DNA from: Geodermatophilus aquaeductus
GTDB lineage: Bacteria; Actinomycetota; Actinomycetes; Mycobacteriales; Geodermatophilaceae
Direction: 5' to 3'
Length of the DNA stretch: 64,000 bases
NCBI RefSeq assembly: GCF_900182545.1
Contig: NZ_FXTJ01000009.1
Coordinates: 124,001 to 188,000, forward strand
The translations under genes and the position numbers were made by a program. The notes under the pieces were generated by a model. It saw only the letters and a list, made by a program, of their open reading frames with translations. It was not told the origin of the DNA and did no database searches. Position 1 is the stretch's first letter, and each line of letters starts with the position of its first letter. Positions 57,479-64,000 of the stretch are shown in pieces.

Positions 57479-58456
57479 TCAGGAGACGCCGCCGTAGGAG
57501 TGCAGGCCGGTCGAGACCAGGTTCACGAACAGGAGGTTGAACACCAGGCTGGCGAAGGCCACCAGGTTGATCCAGGCCGCCGGCCGGCCGCGCCAGCCCG
57601 CGGTGCTGCGCGCGTGCAGGTAGGCCGCGTACAGGGCCCAGGAGATGAAGGCCCAGGTCTCCTTCGGGTCCCATCCCCAGAACCGCCCCCAGGCACTCTC
57701 CGCCCAGATCGCGCCGGCGATGACCGCGAAGGTCCAGATCGGGAACCCGAAGACGGCCGTGCGGTGGGCGACCCGGTCCAGCGCCTCGATCGACGGCAGA
57801 CCGCTCCAGACACCTCCGGAGCGCACCGCTCCGCCCGCGCCGAGCCGTCCCCGGCGCGCGGCGACGAGGTACAGCGCGCTGGCCACGGCGCTGACGATGA
57901 AGATGCCGAAGGAGAGGATGGCCGCCGAGACGTGCACGGCCAGCCAGTTGGAGCGCAGCGCGGCGACCAGCGGCCCGGACTCGGCGTAGAGGTACAGCCC
58001 GATGAGCACCAGGCCGAGCACCACCGGGCCGAGTACGAACAGGCCCAGGCCGCGCAGCACGGGCACGCGCACCGCGAACACGAGGAAGGCGAGCACGCCG
58101 GCCAGCACGGCGGCCGTGCCGAACTCGTACATGTTGCCCCACGGGACCCGCCCGGTCGCCAGGCTGCGGGTGAGGAGGACCCCGGCCTGGGCGAGCGCAC
58201 CCGCCGCGGTCAGGGCCAGGCCCACCAGTCCCCAGCGACGCCCCGGGGTCCCCTCCCCGGCGGCGTCGGCACGGGAGGGCGGCTCGGCACCGGCCCCGCC
58301 GGCTCCCACGCCGCCGGCTCCGACCGCGACGGCCCGCGGCGCCGGGCGCCGCCCGAAGGCGAGGTCGGCGGCGAACGCGACCACCGCGACGGCGTAGATC
58401 ACCACCGTGACGGTGAAGAGACTGTCGGAGAGCGCCGAGAGCCGGTCGGGGGTCAT
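57479..58456 (-). CDS. ccsB: System II cytochrome c biogenesis protein CcsB (ResC-like)
   Basis: This 325-residue membrane protein is predicted from ATG 58456, which overlaps the lnt stop (TCAT on the plus strand). About eight helices surround the heme-handling WWD motif WGRFWGWDPKETWAF near the C-terminus, with conserved histidines in AVHVSAAILSFG and LHARSTAG. CcsB/ResC carries heme across the membrane and, with ResB, attaches it to apocytochrome c. No resB gene lies next to it, which is unusual. Confidence 0.9.
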   Translation of the reverse strand: MTPDRLSALSDSLFTVTVVIYAVAVVAFAADLAFGRRPAPRAVAVGAGGVGAGGAGAEPPSRADAAGEGTPGRRWGLVGLALTAAGALAQAGVLLTRSLATGRVPWGNMYEFGTAAVLAGVLAFLVFAVRVPVLRGLGLFVLGPVVLGLVLIGLYLYAESGPLVAALRSNWLAVHVSAAILSFGIFIVSAVASALYLVAARRGRLGAGGAVRSGGVWSGLPSIEALDRVAHRTAVFGFPIWTFAVIAGAIWAESAWGRFWGWDPKETWAFISWALYAAYLHARSTAGWRGRPAAWINLVAFASLVFNLLFVNLVSTGLHSYGGVS

Positions 58457-60177
58457 CGAGAGCCTTCCACGGGGGGACGGGGTTCGGTGCGGCGACGGAA
58501 CGAGCGGACGGGGCCGGAGCGCCGGGCGAGGACGGCGCCCAGGACGGCGGCCAGTCCGACGCCGGCCAGGGCCCACTCGGGGACGGCGCCGAGCCGGGTG
58601 GCCACGGTGATCCCCTGGCGCTGGGCGATCGGTTCGACGAAGACGTCCGGCGTGAACAGCTCCGACCGCTCGACCACGGTGCCGTCGGGGGCCACCACGG
58701 CCGAGATCCCGCTGGTCGCGGCGACGAGGACGCTGCGGCCGTGCTCGATGGCCCGCAGCCGGCTCATGGCCAGCTGCTGCTCGCTCTCGGCGGTGTACCC
58801 GAACGTCGCGTTGTTCGTCTGCACCACCAGCACGGACGCGCCGCCCTCGACGACGTCGGAGACCAGGCCGTCGTAGGCGACCTCGAAGCAGATGACGTCG
58901 CCGATCCGCACCCCACCGATGTCGAGGACGCCCGGCCGCTGGCCGGCGACGAAGTCGCGGCGCAGCAGGTCCACCTGGTCGCTGAAGAACCGGAAGAACG
59001 AGCGCAGCGGCATGTACTCCCCGAAGGGCACCGGATGCCGCTTGGCGTACCGGGCGCCGGGCCCGCTTTCGGGATCCCAGACGATGCCCGCGTTCGTGAG
59101 GTTCTCCCCCGGCCCGTCCAGGACGGCGCCGACCAGGATGGGGACGGCGATCGCCCGCGCGGCGGTGTCGATGGCCGCCGCGGCGTCCGCGTTTCGATAC
59201 GGGTCGATGTCGGAGGAGTTCTCCGGCCAGACCACCAGGTCCGGCCGGGGGCTGGCGCCCGTCGCCACCCGCCCGGCCAGCGCGACCGTCTGCCGCGCGT
59301 GGTTGTCGAGCACCGCCCGGCGCCGCTCGTTGAAGCCCAGGCCCGCGGCGGGGACGTCACCCTGGATCACCGCGATCGTGGCCGGACGCCCACCGGCGGT
59401 CAGGCTGTCGCCGGGCAGCGGGAGCCAGAGCACCGTCCCGGCGGCCGGGACGAGCAGCGCCGCCACGACGGGCGGCGCGCCGGCCCGCAGCTGCAGCCGC
59501 ACCGGTGCGCCGCGCCGGCGGGCCGCCCGGGCGATCCCCGCGGCCAGCAGCGTGCCGGTCAGGGCGACGGCGAAGGTCACCGACGCGACGCCGCCGTAGG
59601 CGGCCAGGGAGGCGAGGGGCCCGTCCGCCTGGCTGAAGCCGATCCGTCCCCACGGGAACCCGCCGAAGGGCACCCGGGACCGGGCTGCCTCCATCGCGAC
59701 CCACAGCGCCGCGGCCCACAGCGGCGACCACCGCAGCCTGCTCGTCAGCGCCGTCGCCGCGCCCAGGACCGCGCAGAACCCCGCCTGCAGGACCGACAGC
59801 GCCAGCCACGGGAGGTCCCCGACGAAGGTGCCCGTCCACTGCAGCAGCGGAACCATGAACGCCAGGCCCAGGAGCAGGCCCAGCACGGCTCCCCGACCTG
59901 CGCTGCGGCCGCGGGTGGCGAGCGCGAGCGCCAGCGGACCTCCCGCGGCCAGGGCCCACACCCCGTACGGCGGGAACGCCAGCCACAGGCACAGCCCGCC
60001 GGCGACGCTCACCACGGCGGCGACCAGCGCGGAGCCCACCGCCCCGCCTGCGGCGGGCGCGCCCGCCGCAGGCGGGGCGGGCGAGGACGCCGCGGGCGGG
60101 TCTGCGGCGGCGAGGCAGTCCGGCGTGGTGACCACGGGGGTCAGCGGGCGGGGACCGGGGCCACCGGCCGCCTCCAC
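58453..60177 (-). CDS. lnt: Apolipoprotein N-acyltransferase
   Basis: This 574-residue protein has about six N-terminal helices and a carbon-nitrogen hydrolase domain with the catalytic triad: Glu in LVVWPENSSDID, Lys in AKRHPVPFGEYMPL and Cys in DVICFEVAYDG. It transfers an acyl chain to the N-terminal Cys of lipoproteins at the outer face of the membrane. The start is uncertain (GTG 60177; the first 40 residues are Ala/Pro-rich and poorly conserved). It is translationally coupled to ccsB. Confidence 0.9.
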   Translation of the reverse strand: MEAAGGPGPRPLTPVVTTPDCLAAADPPAASSPAPPAAGAPAAGGAVGSALVAAVVSVAGGLCLWLAFPPYGVWALAAGGPLALALATRGRSAGRGAVLGLLLGLAFMVPLLQWTGTFVGDLPWLALSVLQAGFCAVLGAATALTSRLRWSPLWAAALWVAMEAARSRVPFGGFPWGRIGFSQADGPLASLAAYGGVASVTFAVALTGTLLAAGIARAARRRGAPVRLQLRAGAPPVVAALLVPAAGTVLWLPLPGDSLTAGGRPATIAVIQGDVPAAGLGFNERRRAVLDNHARQTVALAGRVATGASPRPDLVVWPENSSDIDPYRNADAAAAIDTAARAIAVPILVGAVLDGPGENLTNAGIVWDPESGPGARYAKRHPVPFGEYMPLRSFFRFFSDQVDLLRRDFVAGQRPGVLDIGGVRIGDVICFEVAYDGLVSDVVEGGASVLVVQTNNATFGYTAESEQQLAMSRLRAIEHGRSVLVAATSGISAVVAPDGTVVERSELFTPDVFVEPIAQRQGITVATRLGAVPEWALAGVGLAAVLGAVLARRSGPVRSFRRRTEPRPPVEGSR

Positions 60178-60634
60178 CGCGAGGTCCGGCCGGAAGCCGG
60201 CCGACCACCGGGCCCGACCTCGCTGATGCCCACGGCCACGCTCCCGATCCCCCGTGGCGGTCGCGGACGACCACCGGCTCCTATCGACGATCGTAGAGGG
60301 CGCGCTCCGGGCCCGGGAGCCGACCGGACCGCCGGGCCCCCGCCGGCGTGTCGATCCGGTGTCCCCGACGCCTCGACCACCGCGGCCGCGGGGGCCGATC
60401 CGTGATCAGCCGCGGGAACCGGTTCCAGCGCTCGCGGCTCCACCGCCCGCCGGGCGTCCTCGGCGGCGGCGCGGGAGCCGGGTTCCGCCCCGGCCGTCGG
60501 ACGACCCGACCCGGGGCACGGGACCCTCGGGAGCTGCGGTCGCCCGTGACCACCACACAGGTGGCGCTCGGCCGCCTCGGGGCGCCCCTCTTGTAGCCTT
60601 CTCCTAAGCCGTGTCGTAGCCGCAGGTGGCCCCT
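60178..60634. other. Divergent intergenic region, no gene recognised
   Basis: About 460 bp between lnt and the DsbA-like gene. No frame looks like a protein. A less GC-rich stretch with TTGTAGCCTTCTCCTAAG at about 60591-60608 probably contains the promoter of the DsbA-VKOR-ResA-CcdA operon. Confidence 0.45.
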
Positions 60635-60679
60635 GCGCCGGAGGTCGCTGCGCCGGAGGTCGCCGCGCCGGAGGTTCCT
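60635..60679 (+). repeat. Three tandem 15-bp repeats upstream of the DsbA-like gene
   Basis: GCGCCGGAGGTCGCT is repeated three times with two to three changes in the last copy. If translation began at GTG 60626 they would encode an APEVA-type repeat; otherwise they are part of the leader and contain GGAGGT words. Confidence 0.7.
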
Positions 60680-60742
60680 GCGTCCGTCGCGCCGCCTCGG
60701 CAGTGCCGCCCGCCGGCCGACCGACGCACCAGGGAGAAGCGC

Positions 60743-61387
60743 GTGAGCACCAACCTGAAGATCTCGGCCGCCCTCGTGGCCGTGTTCGTCGTGGGCATCG
60801 CCGTGCTCCTCGGCGTCACCAGCGGTGGAGCGAGCGAGCCCGGCGGCACGTCCGGTGCCACCGTGGTCCGTGACGACAGCCACCGGCTGTCGACCGCCGA
60901 GGACGGGCGGGTGACCCTGGTGGAGTTCCTCGACTTCGAGTGCGAGAGCTGCCGGGCGGCCTATCCCTTCATCGAGCAGCTCCGCGAGGACTACGACGGG
61001 CGGGTCACCTTCGTCGCCCGCTACTTCCCAATGCCCGGTCACGCCAACGCCGAGAACGCCGCCGTAACCGTCGAGGCAGCGGCCCAGCAGGGCCGCTTCG
61101 AGGACATGTACCACCGGATGTACGAGACCCAGCCGGAGTGGGGTGAGGGCCAGGACTCCCAGGCCGCCCTGTTCCGGTCCTTCGCCGTGGACATGGGCCT
61201 GGACATGGCCGCCTACGACGCCGCGGTCGCCGACCCGGCCACGCTCGAGCGCGTCCTGCGCGACCGCGAGGACGGACTGGCCCTGGGCGTCGAGGGGACC
61301 CCGACCTTCTTGCTCAACGGGGAGAAGCTCGAGGTCAGCTCCACCGACGAGTTCATCGAGCGCATCGATGCCGCCCTCGCCGGCTGA
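60743..61387 (+). CDS. DsbA-like thiol-disulfide oxidoreductase
   Basis: This 214-residue protein is predicted from GTG 60743 behind AGGGAGAAG; an in-frame GTG at 60626 would add 39 low-complexity residues. An N-terminal helix (ISAALVAVFVVGIAVLLGV) anchors it outside the membrane. The thioredoxin-like domain has the active site FECESCRAAYPF (CxxC), and the cis-Pro loop VEGTPTFLLNG. It would introduce disulfides into exported proteins. The VKOR gene begins inside its 3' end, so the two form an oxidant pair. Confidence 0.9.
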   Translation: MSTNLKISAALVAVFVVGIAVLLGVTSGGASEPGGTSGATVVRDDSHRLSTAEDGRVTLVEFLDFECESCRAAYPFIEQLREDYDGRVTFVARYFPMPGHANAENAAVTVEAAAQQGRFEDMYHRMYETQPEWGEGQDSQAALFRSFAVDMGLDMAAYDAAVADPATLERVLRDREDGLALGVEGTPTFLLNGEKLEVSSTDEFIERIDAALAG

Positions 61388-62048
61388 CACGGGGATCGCC
61401 CCCGGGCCGCGCACCGACCCCACGCTCCCCCCGCGCCGGGACGTCCGGGAGCGGCGCGCCCCGACCGACCGGGCGACGGGCTGGCTGCTGCTCGCCGGCG
61501 GCCTGCTCGGGCTCGCGGCGTCCTTCGTGCTCGCCGTGGAGAAGTACGCCCTGCTCGCCGACCCGGCCTACGTGCCGACCTGCAGCCTCAATCCCGTGCT
61601 CAGCTGCGGGTCGGTGATGACCAGCGCGCAGGCGGAGGTGTTCGGCTTCCCCAATCCGCTGCTGGGCGTCGCCAGCTTCCCGGTCCTCGTCGTGACCGGC
61701 GCGCTGCTGCTGGCCGGGGTGCGGCTCCCGGGCTGGTTCTGGGCGGGCCTGCAGCTCGGCGTCACCGCGGCCGTCGTGTTCGTGCACTGGCTGATCCTCA
61801 GCAGCCTCTACCGCATCGGCGCCCTGTGCCCGTACTGCATGCTCGTGTGGGCGGTGACGATTCCCGCCTTCTGGTACGTGACCGTGCGCAACCTCGCGGC
61901 CGTGCAGTCGCGGCTGCCCGCCCGGCTGGGTCGGCTGGCCGCCGCGCTCCGTGCCGGTCACGGGATCGTGCTGACCGCCTGGTTCCTGCTGATCACCGCC
62001 GCCATCGCCCAGCGATTCTGGCTGTACTGGAGCACCCTCGTTGCCTGA
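61368..62048 (+). CDS. Vitamin K epoxide reductase (VKOR) family protein
   Basis: This 226-residue membrane protein is predicted from ATG 61368, 20 bases inside the DsbA-like gene; no other start codon is available in frame. It has five hydrophobic helices. The loop cysteines are in CSLNPVLSCGSVM and the active-site CxxC is in IGALCPYCMLVW. VKOR proteins reoxidise DsbA partners and pass electrons to quinones, replacing DsbB in actinobacteria. The ResA-like gene starts inside its last codons. Confidence 0.92.
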   Translation: MPPSPADTGIAPGPRTDPTLPPRRDVRERRAPTDRATGWLLLAGGLLGLAASFVLAVEKYALLADPAYVPTCSLNPVLSCGSVMTSAQAEVFGFPNPLLGVASFPVLVVTGALLLAGVRLPGWFWAGLQLGVTAAVVFVHWLILSSLYRIGALCPYCMLVWAVTIPAFWYVTVRNLAAVQSRLPARLGRLAAALRAGHGIVLTAWFLLITAAIAQRFWLYWSTLVA

Positions 62049-62658
62049 CCTCGTGCGCCGTTCCTCCTCGATGCTGTGCGCGATCACCGCCGCGCTGCTC
62101 CTGCTGGGCTGCTCACCGGGCGGCGATCGCGGCGGCAGCGGCGGCACGGCGGACACCGGGACCTTCGACTTCGCCGGCAACACCCCGCTGGGACAGCTCG
62201 TCCCCGTCGACGCCCGCCAGTCCGCGCCTGCCTTCGCCGGCGAGCTCCTCGACGGCACGGCGTTCGAGTCCACCTCCCTGGCCGGGGACATCACCGTCGT
62301 CAACTTCTGGGGCTCGTGGTGCGCCCCCTGCCGCGTCGAGACCCCGGAGTTTCAGGCCGTGTACGCCGACGTGCGCGACCTCGGGGTCCGCTTCCTGGGT
62401 GTCGACGTGAAGGACCAGCGACAGCTGGCGCAGGCCTTCGTCGACGCCAACGGCGTGGGCTATCCCTCGCTGTTCGACCCCCGCGGCGAGGTGGCACTGG
62501 CCTTCCGGGGATTCCCGGCCAACGTGGTCCCCAGCACCATCCTGCTCGACCGCGCCGGGCGGGTCGCGGCCGTCTACGTCGCCGTGGTCCCCGAGGCGGA
62601 CCTGCGGCGCGCGCTCGACCAGCTCCTGGCCGAGACCGCCGAGGACATCCCGCGGTGA
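62041..62658 (+). CDS. TlpA/ResA-like thioredoxin lipoprotein
   Basis: This 205-residue protein starts at TTG 62041, overlapping the VKOR gene by eight bases. The lipobox is LLLLGC (Cys about residue 24). The thioredoxin fold carries NFWGSWCAPCRVETP (CxxC) and the cis-Pro loop NVVPSTILLDRAG. ResA/TlpA proteins keep apocytochrome c cysteines reduced for heme attachment. It sits before ccdA, its usual electron donor. Confidence 0.92.
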   Translation: MPDLVRRSSSMLCAITAALLLLGCSPGGDRGGSGGTADTGTFDFAGNTPLGQLVPVDARQSAPAFAGELLDGTAFESTSLAGDITVVNFWGSWCAPCRVETPEFQAVYADVRDLGVRFLGVDVKDQRQLAQAFVDANGVGYPSLFDPRGEVALAFRGFPANVVPSTILLDRAGRVAAVYVAVVPEADLRRALDQLLAETAEDIPR

Positions 62659-63506
62659 GCGGTCTCGGGGAGTCCTTCGCCGCGGTCGTGAGCGACGGCT
62701 CGCTCCTGCTCGCCGGTGGCGTCGCCGCCCTGGTGGGGTTGATCAGCTTCGCCTCGCCCTGCGTGCTGCCGCTGGTCCCGGGCTACCTCGCCTACGTCGC
62801 CGGGCTGACCGGGGCGCAGGCCACGGCACCCACCGGGTCGGCACCCACCGGCCCGGCGCCCGGGGACGGCGCCGGACCGGGCAGCCGAACCTCAGCGACG
62901 GTCGCGACGGCGGCCCCGCCGCGACGCCGGGTGGTCGCCGGAGCGCTGCTGTTCGTGCTCGGCTTCACCGCCGTCTTCGTCTCCTTCGGCGCGCTCTTCG
63001 GCGGACTGGGACGCCTCATGCTCGAGTGGGCGCCGCTGCTGACCCGCCTGATGGGGATCGTCACGATCCTCATGGGCCTGACCTTCCTCGGCGGCCTGCA
63101 CTGGCTGCAGCGGGAGCGCCGGATCACCCGGCGCCCGCCCGCCGGCCTCGCCGGCGCTCCGCTGCTGGGCGTCGTCTTCGGCCTCGGCTGGACCCCGTGC
63201 CTCGGGCCGACGCTGTCCGCGGTCAACACCCTGGCGTACTCCGAGGCCTCGGCGGCCCGGGGGGCCGCCCTGGGGCTGGCCTACTGCCTGGGCTTGGGCG
63301 TTCCTTTCCTCCTGGTGGCCCTGGGCGCGCGCCGGGCGCTGACCTTCTCCGCGTTCGCCCGGCGGCACGCCCGGACGGTGATGCGGGTCGGCGGCGTCCT
63401 GCTGGTCGTGCTCGGCGTCCTGCTGGTCACCGGCTGGTGGGACCAGGTGATGCTCTGGCTGCGTGCCTGGCTGGCCAGCAGCGGGCTCGGCTCCTCGGTC
63501 GTCTGA
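62655..63506 (+). CDS. ccdA: Cytochrome c biogenesis protein CcdA (DsbD-type electron carrier)
   Basis: This 283-residue membrane protein starts at GTG 62655, overlapping the ResA-like stop. Six hydrophobic segments are visible, with the two functional cysteines in ISFASPCVLPLVPGYL and GLGWTPCLGPTLS. It moves reducing power from cytoplasmic thioredoxin to the ResA-like protein. A Pro/Thr-rich insert separates helices one and two. It ends the four-gene redox operon. Confidence 0.93.
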   Translation: MSGLGESFAAVVSDGSLLLAGGVAALVGLISFASPCVLPLVPGYLAYVAGLTGAQATAPTGSAPTGPAPGDGAGPGSRTSATVATAAPPRRRVVAGALLFVLGFTAVFVSFGALFGGLGRLMLEWAPLLTRLMGIVTILMGLTFLGGLHWLQRERRITRRPPAGLAGAPLLGVVFGLGWTPCLGPTLSAVNTLAYSEASAARGAALGLAYCLGLGVPFLLVALGARRALTFSAFARRHARTVMRVGGVLLVVLGVLLVTGWWDQVMLWLRAWLASSGLGSSVV

Positions 63507-63520
63507 CCCGTCGACACGCC

Positions 63521-63556
63521 CACTACTAAGCGCCTTAGGTATCGAGACGGTCACGG
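63521..63556. promoter_or_regulatory. CTAAG...CTTAG element upstream of the last M23 gene
   Basis: ACTACTAAGCGCCTTAGG contains a perfect CTAAG-CGC-CTTAG dyad, followed by GGTCACGG. It lies about 70 bp before the start codon and matches the element upstream of the Dyp peroxidase gene. Confidence 0.5.
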
Positions 63557-63557
63557 T

Positions 63558-63611
63558 GTGCTGTCATGGGTCGAACCCACGGGGCAACGGTGAGGACGGC
63601 AGTGACAGCAC
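63558..63611 (+). promoter_or_regulatory. Hairpin enclosing the start site of the last M23 gene
   Basis: GTGCTGTCA (63558-63566) pairs perfectly with TGACAGCAC (63603-63611). The stem would enclose the ribosome binding site and part of the GTG start codon; an inner TGGGT/ACCCA hairpin sits at 63567-63579. Control of translation by this fold is inferred. Confidence 0.4.
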
Positions 63612-64000
63612 GGCAGGACCGGCCGGCCAGGTCCCGGATGCGCAGGCCCCCGCTGCTGCGCCAGCGGCCGCGCCTGCTGCTCAGCGCCGTCGTCGTGGGC
63701 GGCATGGCCAGCAGCCTGTGGGAGGGCAGCCTGGGCATGGGCTCCCCGATCGCGCACGCCCACGAGACGCCCGCGCAGTCGGTGTACCTGGGCTACGGGA
63801 CCGAGGACGTCCTGGCCGAGCCCGATGCGCGCCCGCAGATCGCCGAGGCCGAACTCGCCACGCGCCTCGGTGAGCTCGCCGCCTCCCGTGCCGCGCGCGA
63901 GGAGGCGGCGCGCCCGGATGCGGTGATGCCGGTGGACGGTCGCATCACCAGCGGCTACGGCGCCCGCTGGGGCACCACCCACTACGGCCTGGACATCGCC
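63602..64000 (+). CDS. M23 (LytM) peptidase, 3' end beyond the window
   Basis: The frame opens at GTG 63602 and is still open at the window end (133 codons). A signal peptide is visible (LLLSAVVVGGMASSLWEG, with cleavage around AHAHE). A short linker with helical AELATRLGELAASRAAREEA leads to the start of a LytM domain: VDGRITSGYGARWGTTHYGL, then DIA. The first zinc ligand His (HYGLD) is present, unlike in the 54120 gene. It lacks the long coiled coil of the other M23 proteins and has no ydaO leader. Confidence 0.85.
   Translation, partial: MTARQDRPARSRMRRPPLLRQRPRLLLSAVVVGGMASSLWEGSLGMGSPIAHAHETPAQSVYLGYGTEDVLAEPDARPQIAEAELATRLGELAASRAAREEAARPDAVMPVDGRITSGYGARWGTTHYGLDIA

Noticed and set aside
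63566..63580. tRNA T-arm (GGGTCGAACCC)
   Set aside because: It lacks the TTC loop and any acceptor or anticodon arms; it is the inner part of the leader hairpin.

Overview
The window is very GC-rich, densely packed actinobacterial chromosome. The gene repertoire fits a member of the Geodermatophilaceae (Blastococcus, Geodermatophilus, Modestobacter type): DUF5313, a GAF-SpoIIE phosphatase, GAF-ANTAR, a mycofactocin-coupled SDR, Lsr2, a Tat-exported Dyp peroxidase, IdeR-type iron control and many TetR regulators. The genus is an inference from gene content; no rRNA gene or complete tRNA gene was seen.

Region 1 (1-31 kb) is ordinary chromosome with metabolic and regulatory genes. It begins with a truncated MarR/OhrR-like regulator, a DUF5313 protein and a GAF-SpoIIE phosphatase. 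A patatin and a mycofactocin-coupled SDR diverge from a TetR-amylosucrase operon across a perfect 15-bp palindrome. Next come an esterase, a diguanylate cyclase, a methyltransferase, an ALDH7-type dehydrogenase with a DAO-family oxidase and a CitE-like lyase, and a TetR-MMPL exporter pair. These are followed by a PhzF homologue with a frameshift, a quinone reductase, a GAF-ANTAR regulator and two RsbW-like ATPases, one of them behind a sigma-B-type promoter. A TetR regulator diverges from a four-gene operon of poorly known function. A PLP gamma-lyase diverges from an XRE-cupin regulator and a B3/4 protein. An orphan iron-siderophore binding protein sits behind an IdeR box.

Region 2 (about 31-46 kb) is a mosaic accessory region. 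It holds a frameshifted YCII gene, a NERD protein, and two scars that each combine an integrase 3' end with a tRNA-Asn 3' end. The two scars enclose an IS5 remnant, an endonuclease/exonuclease/phosphatase (EEP) protein and a GH13 enzyme whose reading frame runs on into the second scar. To the right lie an intact tyrosine integrase, eleven perfect 7-bp repeats, a second EEP protein, Lsr2, an SDR, and an IS110-family element whose long upstream non-coding flank could encode a bridge RNA.

Region 3 (about 45.5-64 kb) is envelope and redox biology. It has an NlpC/P60 peptidase, a Dyp peroxidase, an FprB-type ferredoxin reductase, an AurF-like diiron oxygenase, a YcnI-like protein, and four M23 (LytM) proteins, the last cut by the window end. 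Two M23 genes lie behind clear c-di-AMP (ydaO-yuaA) riboswitches, and the M23 protein between them has lost the first zinc ligand. A short CTAAG...CTTAG-like element recurs upstream of the NlpC/P60 gene, three M23 genes and the peroxidase gene. The region ends with CcsB-Lnt facing a DsbA-like, VKOR, ResA-like, CcdA operon: a system II cytochrome c maturation and extracytoplasmic thiol-redox block with no ResB in view.

The most rewarding places for a second look are the peptidoglycan-hydrolase regulon (45.5-64 kb), the nested tRNA-Asn integration scars (33.3-39.6 kb) and the non-coding flank of the IS110 element.
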